Shown piece after piece: positions 54,040 through 62,400 of a DNA stretch of 64,000 nt; position 1 is the stretch's first letter, and each line of letters begins with the position of its first letter. Position numbers and translations under genes: made by a program. Below the pieces are notes generated by a model. That model was not told the DNA's origin. It did no database searches and saw only the letters and a list, made by a program, of their open reading frames with translations. The DNA is taken from assembly GCA_963785415.1 (NCBI GenBank), contig CAWAVB010000001.1, positions 620,001 to 684,000 of the forward strand, written 5' to 3'. Origin of the DNA: Bog-793 sp963785415 (GTDB taxonomy: Bacteria > Actinomycetota > Acidimicrobiia > Acidimicrobiales > Bog-793).

Positions 54040-54963
54040 ATGACGAATGTCGAGACACTCGCGTCTTACCGGCGCTGTTGTGAGCAACTCACCAGCGAGT
54101 GGAGGGCGTTCGGCGCAAAGCGCCAGGAGCGCCTCGCTCAGGAGCGCCGCTTCGGCACCGCCTCGGAGAAAGTGGCGGAGAACATTCTTGAGGACCTCTT
54201 TACGGCGGTTCTCGACTGGAGCCTGGCCGATTACAACAACCAGGTGTCCTACGCCGACATCGTGCTCACCCGGCTCGGCATCAAACACCTCATCGTGGAG
54301 GTGAAGCGCCCCGGCGCGCTTGCTTGGAACCAGAGGTCCGTCGACGCCGCACTGGTGCAGGCACATCGCTACGCGGATGAACAGAAGGTCCGCTCAGTGG
54401 CAATCAGCGATGGGGTGATGCTCTACGCGAGAGACCACATACCCGGCGGACACCGGGATCGGGTATTCGTTCGACTCGACCAACCTGAGCCGCCGTTAGA
54501 TCTGTGGTGGCTGAGCGTCGACGGCATCTATCGACCCCGAAACGACGATCAACGCGCTGTCCTAAGGCTCCTGCCTCCGGCCCCTGCCTTCGATCAAGGT
54601 GATGTCGAGAACCACGAAGAGAGCCTGCTTCACCCCAAGTACCACCTACCTGCCACCTGCTTTGCCTACGTGGGCAACGCCGCTGATGTCCGAACCTGGC
54701 ACCTGCCGTACCTACTGGACGACGGACGACCCGATGCGGCGCGACTGCCCAAAGCAATCCAGGCAATCCTCTCCAACTATCGAGGGGCGCACCTCAGCTC
54801 CATCCCGGAAACCGCCATCCCCGAAGTGTTGGTGACGCTTGGTCTTGCCGCACGCCAGACAGGCAAGCTTCCCGCAGTCGGCCCGAATGCCCCTCGCGTC
54901 TATATGCAGCTCCAAGAGACTCTCGATCAGCTTGGCCGACTAGCTGACGTTCTACCTGCTTGA
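54040..54963 (+). CDS. Restriction-endonuclease-like protein (HsdR N-terminal type)
   Basis: 307 residues. The N-terminal half carries a PD-(D/E)XK nuclease core: ENILEDLFTAVLDW, NQVSYADIVLTRLGIKHLIVEVKRPGALAWN (D then E-x-K), and QAHRYADEQKVRSVAISDG with the QxxxY helix of type I restriction subunits. The C-terminal 150 residues (HPKYHLPATCFAYVG, IPEVLVTLGLAARQ) are unrecognised. No helicase or methyltransferase partner adjoins it, so its cut and target are unknown. ATG 54040 has no ribosome site and may be leaderless. Confidence 0.75.
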   Translation: MTNVETLASYRRCCEQLTSEWRAFGAKRQERLAQERRFGTASEKVAENILEDLFTAVLDWSLADYNNQVSYADIVLTRLGIKHLIVEVKRPGALAWNQRSVDAALVQAHRYADEQKVRSVAISDGVMLYARDHIPGGHRDRVFVRLDQPEPPLDLWWLSVDGIYRPRNDDQRAVLRLLPPAPAFDQGDVENHEESLLHPKYHLPATCFAYVGNAADVRTWHLPYLLDDGRPDAARLPKAIQAILSNYRGAHLSSIPETAIPEVLVTLGLAARQTGKLPAVGPNAPRVYMQLQETLDQLGRLADVLPA

Positions 54964-55106
54964 CTCTCCCACCCGATCCTGCTCCGGCCATTTGTAGAGA
55001 GCGGCCCCGGTGACATCGAGATCAGATGCGGTCTTCGCGACCGACTGATGGACCGAACGAGCGAAATCGCCCATTGACGGAACTCCACTGGGTAAGCACG
55101 AGGCAT
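54962..55106 (-). pseudogene. IS3-family orfA remnant (frameshifted)
   Basis: From ATG 55106 the minus strand reads MPRAYPVEFRQWAISLVRS, then in a shifted frame QSVAKTASDLDVTGAALYKW. This is the N-terminus of an IS3 orfA transposase helix-turn-helix, broken by an indel and cut off soon after. Confidence 0.75.
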
Positions 55107-55286
55107 GAGATCGTGCCTTTCATTCCGGCCCGTTCTCACCAGGGAAAGCAGAAACGATCTCTGGGGCGGGTCAAAGCCTCTACGAAACCCAGCGCGGTTC
55201 AACGGCAACTGCCCCGGCACCGAACCCAACTGCCAGCTCCACGCTGCACTAGTTTCAGCGCAGTCGAGCTGGAGGGACGCAAACCT

Positions 55287-55838
55287 ATGACTCAGCCTCC
55301 TGATCTGAACGCTCAACAACCCTGGTCGGGTGGTACTCCTCCGCCGGTGGGCTACCCGTATTCCATGCCACCGCCTGCCGCCGGATCCAGCTACGGACAG
55401 CCAGGTCCCGGTGCCCTCCCTCCGGGCATGTACTTCGACCCGGCAAGCGGCCTCACCTTGCCCCAGGGGGTGACCTTGGCCAGTGCCGGCCGGCGCATCG
55501 CCGCTTGGTTCCTGGCGATTCTCTTGTGGATCTGCACCCTCTTCTTCGGTTACGTGATCTGGGGGTTGATCGTGTGGGGTCGCGGTCAGACTCCGGCCTT
55601 GCAGGTATTGGGGATGCGCTGCTGGCGGCCGGAAACTGGGCGCGTGGCGGGCTGGTGGTGGATGGCACTGCGCGAAATCATCGGGGGTCTGGCCGAGGGC
55701 ATCCTGGGCTGGATCACCCTGCTCGTGTCGTTCATCCTGTTTCTCGCGAGAAGAGACCACAAGTGTCTCCACGACCTCGTTGCCGGCACCGTCGTGCTCC
55801 ACGACCCGAACAAGGTCATTCAGTACCGGGCGATGTAG
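55287..55838 (+). CDS. RDD-family membrane protein
   Basis: 183 residues. A Pro/Gly/Tyr-rich cytoplasmic N-terminus precedes GRRIAAWFLAILLWICTLFF (first helix with the RR motif), GQTPALQVLGMRCWRPETGR, and LLVSFILFLARRDHKCLHDL, whose DLVAGTVVL ending is the RDD signature. Two or three membrane helices are likely. ATG 55287 has GGAGGG eleven bases upstream. RDD proteins have varied or unknown roles, some in ion exchange. It lies between IS3 fragments, so its link to neighbours is doubtful. Confidence 0.85.
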   Translation: MTQPPDLNAQQPWSGGTPPPVGYPYSMPPPAAGSSYGQPGPGALPPGMYFDPASGLTLPQGVTLASAGRRIAAWFLAILLWICTLFFGYVIWGLIVWGRGQTPALQVLGMRCWRPETGRVAGWWWMALREIIGGLAEGILGWITLLVSFILFLARRDHKCLHDLVAGTVVLHDPNKVIQYRAM

Positions 55839-55885
55839 GCGGCAGCATCGTCTGTCCGGCGCTGAGGACAAATTAGTCTTATACC

Positions 55886-56431
55886 GTGTTAAAGAGAGCG
55901 CAGAACGTTTCGATCGCGCGCTATCGCAACTTCATTACCGGGCGTGGTTGGATGACGATGACGATCGGGAAGACCACATACCGCATCGCCAAGGTGACGG
56001 CGAGTCAGGTCGAGGCGATGAAAATGGAGCAACAACGATCCCCTGTCGCACTTAGACGCGTCGGTGAGCGTAGCTACTGGTGGTTCCAGGGTCGTTTCTA
56101 CTGGGACAACGACAATCTCACCCAGAGTGAGGTCTGCGCGTTGCTTGTCACGCGTCAGCAGCGGTATCAACAGCAAATCGCCACGGCGCAAGCGACAGTG
56201 GCGCTTGGTACCGAACGCCAGCCGTCACCCCGAGGCGCGATTCCTGACGATGTAAAGCAATACGTGTGGACACGCGACCATGGAAGGTGCTGCAACTGTG
56301 GGTCGACCGTGGAGCTTCAGTTCGATCACATCATCCCCGTTGCGCTCGGCGGAGCGTCGGTGGCAGACAATCTGCAGGTGCTGTGTGGGCCGTGCAACCG
56401 CCGCAAAGGAACCCGACTAGCCAATGGTTAA
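55886..56431 (+). CDS. HNH endonuclease
   Basis: Up to 181 residues; ATG 55952 would give 159. The C-terminal HNH motif is complete: VWTRDHGRCCNCGSTVELQ, FDHIIPVALGGASVADNLQV and LCGPCNRRKGTR. The N-terminal part (YRIAKVTASQVEAMKMEQQR, YWWFQGRFYWDNDNLT) is a short unassigned domain seen in other small actinobacterial HNH proteins. GTG 55886 is the first start but its ribosome site is poor. It may be a phage or mobile-element nuclease. Confidence 0.8.
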   Translation: MLKRAQNVSIARYRNFITGRGWMTMTIGKTTYRIAKVTASQVEAMKMEQQRSPVALRRVGERSYWWFQGRFYWDNDNLTQSEVCALLVTRQQRYQQQIATAQATVALGTERQPSPRGAIPDDVKQYVWTRDHGRCCNCGSTVELQFDHIIPVALGGASVADNLQVLCGPCNRRKGTRLANG

Positions 56432-56634
56432 CCGTCGGCTGCGACGCCCGGGGGCGCTTCTAGTACGCCACCGACTGTCCATCGCATCACCGGTGAGCCG
56501 TGGTGGAAGCAAACTGACCTCAATCAGTGAGGCAACGTCCGCGGGCAGCGAACTGTGAGCGCTTCGTGACCTGACCCCCCAAAACCGGTCCACACCGAAG
56601 TTATGGTTTCGGACCGCAAAGGAGGAATCAGATC

Positions 56635-56850
56635 ATGTCCCAGTAGCGCTACCGCCCCGAGGAGACCATCGCCAAGCTGAGCGAGGCCAAGGTTCTACGG
56701 GCCAGGGCAAGAAGGTATCCGAGGTCACAAAGACGATTGGAGTACGCGAGGTCAGCTACTACCGCTGGCGCAAGGAGTACGGGGGCCTGAACGTCTCGCA
56801 AACCAAGCGCCTGAAAGAGTTCGAGCGCGAAAACACGAGGCTGCGCCGAG
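56635..56850 (+). pseudogene. IS3-family orfA remnant with stop codon and frameshift
   Basis: ATG 56635 is followed at codon 4 by TAG, then RYRPEETIAKLSEAKVL; an indel near 56697 shifts to GQGKKVSEVTKTIGVREV, YYRWRKEYGG and KRLKEFERENTRLRR. This is an IS3-type orfA helix-turn-helix and leucine zipper. GGAGG precedes the start and a possible left terminal repeat lies near 56568. No orfB follows. Confidence 0.85.
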
Positions 56851-56966
56851 TGCGGATGGCACAGTCTCCAAGGGACGACCCGAACTGGACTCTGAACTCC
56901 AACGCGAAACCGTAATCACGTCTAGCTATTGACCCAGGGGACGCTGCAACAGGCAGGAGTACAAAC

Positions 56967-58328
56967 GTGGACATCAAGTCGCTTGAGGAATTGACGACGC
57001 CGGACGAGCGGGTACTCCGCTTCACCCCCTTCGGGCTCAGCACCATGGGCACCTTGAAGCCAGAGGACGCTACCGAGTTTCAACAGCAGGTCATTGCGCA
57101 CTGTGACCTCCACGAGGATGTCGCCGAGACGACGCGCGACAGCTTCGAGCGACTCCGCAAGCTCCATAGCTACGGCGTCCTCTGCTACGAGGCGTTCACG
57201 GTCGCTGAGGACTTGGCGTGGCTCCTCTTAGAGCAAGCTCTCCGCGAGCGCTTCCTTGCGTTCTTCGATGGCGTGATTCCGCTCGTCGACACGAGGACGG
57301 GCGAGGAGCGTCCCATCACCGCAACGAGCTTCGACGTCATCGACGAGGCGTTTCAGCGGGGCGGGTCCCACGGCAAGGGAAAGTGGCGCCTGCAACTCCG
57401 GAGCGGTGAGACCATGGAGTTCGTCGGCAGCATGGCGCAACTCCAGTCCTGGGCACGGCACGAGGGTCTCCTCGACGGCCAGCGGAACAAGCGCCTAGAT
57501 CCCGTGCACGTCGAGATGCGAAACGCGGTTGCGCACCCTCGGTACCACCTCGCGATGCCACCCGATTCCGCGCGGACGATCCGCGATCTCGCCGAGATGA
57601 TCAACCGGCTGTGGGGGCACACGACTCCCGGCGGGCGTCTCTATCCGGCGCCTATCGAACGGGAGGTTCTCATCGTGGCGTGGACCGATGCCGAGCAGGG
57701 CGTGACGCACACGCTCTTACGCGACTACCAGCTGGAACTGTTCAGCGAGCCCGGAGATTGGACGTGTGTCATCGTTCGTGGAGTCTCCGAAGACGAAGGC
57801 ATCTGGGAGTTCGACGCGCAGTACGAGCGGACGAACTTCCCAGCCGAGTTGCTCTGGGGTCCCGGATCACGAGAAGCGGCGCTCGCATGGCTCAACGAAG
57901 CGAAGCCAAAGGGCGACACGATCCCGCATCTTGACAGGCTCTTCGCCGTGCGGATTCACGAAGGTCGCGTCTCGATCGCTCGTCGTCCGGAAGTCGCGCT
58001 CGCGCTCCCGTCGAACCGGCGCGAAGGACGCTGGCTCCTCGTCCGCGCGGATTTCCCCATTGACGCCTTCGTACATGGACGGCATCTCAAGGACGGAGTG
58101 TCGTGCGGCGGTTCTCAAGCCATCGTTCGGCAGCTGCACGAGGGCGTGATTGTAACGTCGCCGCCGATTCCGTCCTGTGCAGTCGAGGAGCTGTTCGATG
58201 GCGACTGGGAAGCAATGGTAGAGATACTCGGCCGTCGCTTTCACGTCGCGGACCCCGCGGCGTTGTCCGCAGTCCGGGTGCGTCCTCGCTTCAGCATGGG
58301 CGATGCCCCAGACGTTGAAAGCGACTGA
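56967..58328 (+). CDS. HEPN-motif protein of unknown function
   Basis: 453 residues. Around residue 185 it reads HVEMRNAVAHPRYHL, that is RNAVAH, the R-N-x3-H motif of HEPN ribonucleases, within helices (SYGVLCYEAFTVAEDLAWLL, TIRDLAEMINRLWG). The C-terminal 230 residues (VLIVAWTDAEQGVTHTL, WLLVRADFPIDAFVHG) are beta-rich and unassigned. A role as an RNA-cleaving defence effector is inferred from the motif and the setting. The true start could be ATG 56967 or a few bases away. It converges with the patatin gene. Confidence 0.65.
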   Translation: MDIKSLEELTTPDERVLRFTPFGLSTMGTLKPEDATEFQQQVIAHCDLHEDVAETTRDSFERLRKLHSYGVLCYEAFTVAEDLAWLLLEQALRERFLAFFDGVIPLVDTRTGEERPITATSFDVIDEAFQRGGSHGKGKWRLQLRSGETMEFVGSMAQLQSWARHEGLLDGQRNKRLDPVHVEMRNAVAHPRYHLAMPPDSARTIRDLAEMINRLWGHTTPGGRLYPAPIEREVLIVAWTDAEQGVTHTLLRDYQLELFSEPGDWTCVIVRGVSEDEGIWEFDAQYERTNFPAELLWGPGSREAALAWLNEAKPKGDTIPHLDRLFAVRIHEGRVSIARRPEVALALPSNRREGRWLLVRADFPIDAFVHGRHLKDGVSCGGSQAIVRQLHEGVIVTSPPIPSCAVEELFDGDWEAMVEILGRRFHVADPAALSAVRVRPRFSMGDAPDVESD

Positions 58329-58413
58329 ACCCGTTCGCGGCACTAGTTGGCTGGTCATTCGAAGGGATCGAGGTTGACGCCCTAAGTAAGGTCAGCGAGT
58401 CAGTTCACCCTTT

Positions 58414-61119
58414 CTACGCCTTGCGGGCCGGGGCCTTCTTCGCCAGAGCCTTGCGAGCCAGGGCCTTCTTCGCCGGGGCCTTCTTCGCCGGAGAATGGAG
58501 AGGAATTGCCGAATTGGGCCGGTGATTTACACCGCCAACCTGACCAGATGCCGTTGAACGGGGATCGTTCTGTTGATCGACACCGCACACCTTTATTGCT
58601 TGTTCAACCGAGAATCTTCCGAGCTCCCGGTATGCGTCAAAACGGTCGGAGTCATATAGCTGATCAAGGGTTGGATCGCAGGGGAACTTGGGATGGTCAC
58701 TGGCGTACGCCCGCACGCTCCACGGTGCGTCCTTCGGGACGCCTGCCTTCACTATCACAATGGTCCCTTCGCCGCCATCGGGGTAGGTAATCTTTCCTTT
58801 CGAGTAAGGAATCGGAACATACCAAGGTGAATTTGCGCTCCTCGGGGTCGTCGGCGCCATCGTCGTCGGATCGACGTCGATCTTTACATTGAGCTCGCTG
58901 TCCGCAGTCATCAATGCCTCGCCAAAAGTATCGAAGGTGTCTTCTTGATCACCCGACGCATCGATGCACCAGATCGTCTTGCACTTCCGCCGCAAGAGTT
59001 CGACGAGTCCGAGGTTGTCGTAGTGACCACCGTCGGTCACGTAGATGAACGGCGCGTCGAGGTGATTCCGGCCAAACATCTCGCGCACAAAGTATTGCGG
59101 CCCAGGCTTCGGCTGAAGTAGCGACTTCTCGAACTTCTCCAAGCGACGGGGGTTGGGAATCCATACCCCCAGCCGAAGGTTTGCGAGCGCCATCAGCATG
59201 CGATACGGCGAGCGCGTCATCCGGCCCATAGATGGCGCGATCGCAGCGCCGGAGAGAGCCATTGCGGTCGGGAGTGTCGCGAAGTTTCTCGACAAGGGAC
59301 GCTTGTTCATAGCTTGCTCGTACTGGTTGGTCGGAACGGCTCCGACGAGAGGACCACCGATGTAGGAGGCGCTGAACACGAAACTCGAGACGTGCGTGCC
59401 AGTTGGCGTCGCGCCATAGTCCGAGATGTTCGCCGAGGCACAAATCAGCACCTCGGGCAGGTCGCTCGGCGCGAACTTCGTTATCTCGTAGCCGATCGAG
59501 TAGGGGCGCTCGTCGACATCGATGTCGCCGACGGCAGTCGGGGACGGTCTGCTCTGCGCTGTGTGATGGATGCGGCCGAGGGCAAAAGCCGCCGAAAGAC
59601 GGCGACGGTAGAACGGATACAGCGACCAAGTCGTGACGTCCATGCGCCACATCGACCACGCTACGCCTACTAGAGAAGCGATCCAGCCCCCGAGTTCGAG
59701 CTGCTGCGGAAGGTTCGAGGTGCCAATCGGATAACGCGCGCCGACTCCCGCGAGCGCGCCGACTCCAACGAGCACGAGCATCGGCCCCGCGATTGTCGCG
59801 ACGACGTTCGTGGCAAACGCGCGATGCTTATCGAGGAACTTCGACATCTTGCTCGAAATTCCGGTCGAACTCAGGATCGGCGTCGCAAGCAGCCGCTTGG
59901 CAGCCATGATCCAGGCGGTCACGAGGGCAAACAAGCCGGCTGAACCGACACCTAAAGTCACATCTTGCGTCGTTGCCTCAGCGCTCGCGCTCGATGATGC
60001 CACCGCTGCCGTACCGGATCGGGATGTCGGTGGTTGGAACGAAAGCAAATGCAAGATGACTGGAATCGCGACACCGAACAGCAGAAGAAGCAGCGCCGCG
60101 CCTAGCAGAGCCAGGGAGATGCCGCCGAGCCAAGCCTGGGTTCGGTCGCTGGCCCTCGTCAGCAACCAGGCGAATCCGACGACCACCGAACACATTGCTG
60201 TTGCAATGATTGCCAACCACAGACCGTCAGGAATCGTGAATTTTGCCGCGGCTACACAAGACGTCGAGCAACCCGTCCAAAGGCTCGGCCATGCCCTCCC
60301 GTAAAGCCAACCGAGTGGAAGAGAAACGGTCGCGAGCGCAGCGGCGACAAAGACGAGATTGAGGAGTATCCCGAGTAACAATCGCCAGAGCGCAGCCAGT
60401 ATCCCGCCACGGCCGTGGGTGAGATAGAGAGCCCGGTTGCGGATGAAGCGCTCTTCGGGCGTCCCGGGAGCGAAGGGTTTCATGTTCGGCGGCGAAGCTC
60501 CCGGACGGGTCACATCGGCCTGCGCGAGCTGACCGTGCCAGTCGACGCTCCGATCACTCTCACCCACACTCGGGCTTGCGACCATCGCGAGAGCTGTCGC
60601 GATGTATGACCCGCCCGACACGGCGGAGACGTATTTTGCACGCTTGCCATCGTCTGATGTCGGGCCAAACAGCATGTCAGCTTCAGACATCGCCTGCAGC
60701 GCGCCGAGGCAGAAAGACGCTGATCGGATGCCTCCGCCCGAAAGACAGATGCCGATGCCGTCCGGCCGTACTCCCCACAATGGCGGAAGTGCTGGCACGG
60801 ACGCCAGTGGCCTGCCCGCAATGACCTCTTTGAAATCAAGTGCCAGCGTGTCTGCGTTCCGACCTGCCAGCGTCCTCGGTACGGCGATTGACTTCTCTAT
60901 CCGGTCTATCCAGACCGGATGCTCGGGCTCGATTGGCTGCTCGGGCTCGATCGGCTGCTCGGGTGACCGCAGTGCTTGAAACGGTGGAAGCAAGTCCCGG
61001 AAGGAGTCGATATGGCGGCGACCCACTCTTAGCTCCGGGTAGGGCGGCGGGTCGCCGCCGGACCTATGAAACCCTGGGGGTTGCATGATGTCGTCCCCAT
61101 CGTCCATCTGGTCACCCAA
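58414..61119 (-). CDS. Membrane patatin-like phospholipase with Lys/Ala-rich tail
   Basis: 901 residues. The patatin core is split around membrane helices: GIGICLSGGGIRSASFCLGA (oxyanion loop), SAVSGGSYIATAL with the nucleophile at about Ser168, five or six hydrophobic segments between about 240 and 500, and YVTDGGHYDNLGLVELLRR with the catalytic Asp. A repeated EQPIEP lies near residue 54, and the last 25 residues are PAKKA/LARKA repeats like histone H1 tails. Patatins hydrolyse lipids and serve as membrane-damaging effectors in some immune systems. No nucleotide cyclase is adjacent. Confidence 0.85.
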   Translation of the reverse strand: MGDQMDDGDDIMQPPGFHRSGGDPPPYPELRVGRRHIDSFRDLLPPFQALRSPEQPIEPEQPIEPEHPVWIDRIEKSIAVPRTLAGRNADTLALDFKEVIAGRPLASVPALPPLWGVRPDGIGICLSGGGIRSASFCLGALQAMSEADMLFGPTSDDGKRAKYVSAVSGGSYIATALAMVASPSVGESDRSVDWHGQLAQADVTRPGASPPNMKPFAPGTPEERFIRNRALYLTHGRGGILAALWRLLLGILLNLVFVAAALATVSLPLGWLYGRAWPSLWTGCSTSCVAAAKFTIPDGLWLAIIATAMCSVVVGFAWLLTRASDRTQAWLGGISLALLGAALLLLLFGVAIPVILHLLSFQPPTSRSGTAAVASSSASAEATTQDVTLGVGSAGLFALVTAWIMAAKRLLATPILSSTGISSKMSKFLDKHRAFATNVVATIAGPMLVLVGVGALAGVGARYPIGTSNLPQQLELGGWIASLVGVAWSMWRMDVTTWSLYPFYRRRLSAAFALGRIHHTAQSRPSPTAVGDIDVDERPYSIGYEITKFAPSDLPEVLICASANISDYGATPTGTHVSSFVFSASYIGGPLVGAVPTNQYEQAMNKRPLSRNFATLPTAMALSGAAIAPSMGRMTRSPYRMLMALANLRLGVWIPNPRRLEKFEKSLLQPKPGPQYFVREMFGRNHLDAPFIYVTDGGHYDNLGLVELLRRKCKTIWCIDASGDQEDTFDTFGEALMTADSELNVKIDVDPTTMAPTTPRSANSPWYVPIPYSKGKITYPDGGEGTIVIVKAGVPKDAPWSVRAYASDHPKFPCDPTLDQLYDSDRFDAYRELGRFSVEQAIKVCGVDQQNDPRSTASGQVGGVNHRPNSAIPLHSPAKKAPAKKALARKALAKKAPARKA

Positions 61120-61259
61120 GAATCGTCAGCCTTCTATTAGCTTCGCGCACGCGAAGTAAGGACACCACACCAGATTTCGCCTGACGGCTCAATGGAGCCT
61201 GAACCACTTTCCCGCACACTGAATCTGAGGCGATCATTCGTCTTGGAGGGGAGTCCGAC

Positions 61260-61430
61260 ATGCCCCGCCCACATCCGCCGGAGTTCCATCAGCGAGCAGC
61301 GCAGCTCGCGAGGGAGCAAGCGAAGCCGATCGCCCAGATCACACACGACCTGGAGATCTCCGAGAGCTGCCTGCACAACTGGGCCCACCAGGCCGAGATC
61401 AAGGTGGAGCGCCCGCAGCAGAGCGAGGAC
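61260..61430 (+). pseudogene. IS3-family orfA remnant
   Basis: ATG 61260 begins MPRPHPPEFHQRAAQLAREQ, KPIAQITHDLEISESCLHNW, the N-terminal helix-turn-helix of an IS3 orfA. After about 55 residues similarity stops, though the frame runs to 61538. The piece lies between the patatin gene and an inverted IS3 end. Confidence 0.8.
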
Positions 61431-61573
61431 GAACGACCTTGTCGCCGGCACCGAGCGGCACAGGATGTCTCAGATTGTGGTCGGCGGTCGCTAAGCGCCG
61501 TTGGTTCGCACCAAGTTCTCTCGCGTCAGAGATCGTGAGAGGGGCAGGCTCGGTTGCCGAGGCATGTCTTCGC

Positions 61574-61660
61574 TGAGCTGCCGCCGGTTCTCCGGACAGG
61601 TTGGCTGAGGTAATCATGCCGCGACTGCGGCCATGGTGAAGTGGGTTTCGAACTCGACGT
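61574..61660 (-). mobile_element. IS3-family end, inverted relative to 46297-46483
   Basis: On the minus strand the last codons (FETHFTMAAVAA, stop at 61614-61616) and the bases to 61574 (ending in a CCTGTCCGGAGAACCGG-like terminal repeat) match the end of the IS3 remnant at 46410-46483. The two copies are therefore inverted repeats about 15 kb apart. Confidence 0.7.
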
Positions 61661-61880
61661 TGAAGCCGCAGAGCTCGAGCGTGTCGTGAACGAAGCGGGC
61701 GCCGTTCATCGACTCGATCGCGGCGCGCACCGGCACGCCGAAATGGGAGATCTCACATGCGAGGTGGCGCAGGCCGTCCGCATCCGGAGAGATCGCGGTC
61801 ACCGCTAGCTTCTCTCCACCCTCGTCGAGCACGCACACGTCCAGGTGCTTTCTGCTGAGGTCGAGTCCGAGATGCAACAT
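61614..61880 (-). pseudogene. IS110-family transposase N-terminus joined to an IS3 tail
   Basis: 88 codons from ATG 61880, with AGGAGG upstream. The first 70 residues are IS110: MLHLGLDLSRKHLDVCVLDE, AIESMNGARFVHDTLELCGF (the DEDD-type first Asp is in GLDLS). After NVEF the sequence becomes the IS3 ending THFTMAAVAA. The IS110 catalytic rest is lost. The junction lies near 61655. Confidence 0.85.
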
Positions 61881-62258
61881 GATTGTGGCGGCCTCCTTGG
61901 TGATTGGTTCCGGGCGAGCGTCTACGTCCACTGAGGCCGGACGCCTTCTTCTCGGTTCGGGCCGCATCAGAGACCCCTCCTTGTCGGCGGTCCTCGGCGG
62001 AGGAGTGAACCCGCTCGCTGAGGTTCGGCTACGTCCGTACCGCGTTACCTACACTTTCGCGAAGAGGCCGACGAAGTCGCGTCGGAACGGGGCCATTGAA
62101 CAGCCGGCAGATCCGACGGAACCGTGCTCACGCGAATGCCCGCGTAACGTCAGTAGACCGGTCTACAACAGGGGCCAATTCGGGGGATCTCGGTACACGG
62201 TGGCCCAAACGGAGGTGCAGCTAAACACACTCGAACGAACGGGCTAGACATGTGACAG

Positions 62259-62304
62259 CACCTTGCCAGGGTGAGGGTCGCGGGTTCGAGTCCGATGTTG
62301 GCAC
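62259..62304 (+). repeat. 3' half of a tRNA-Gly(GCC)-like sequence
   Basis: CACC (62259-62262) and GGTG (62270-62273) enclose TTGCCAG, an anticodon loop with GCC; GGTCGCGGGTTCGAGTCC gives a T arm. No D arm precedes it and the acceptor is decayed. It is a fragment inside the island, about 100 bases downstream of the integrase stop. Confidence 0.5.
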
Positions 62305-62400
62305 GATGATGGCACTGGGGTCGGCGAGCAGCGACAGAAGGTCGTCTCCCTCGGGACGAGTGACCTCCGGCAGGCATGTGACGAGTTTCGCTAGACCCTC

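Noticed and set aside
58414..58500. Possible CRISPR-like short repeats
   Set aside because: The repeats are contiguous codons of the Lys/Ala tail without spacers. I saw no CRISPR array elsewhere in the window.
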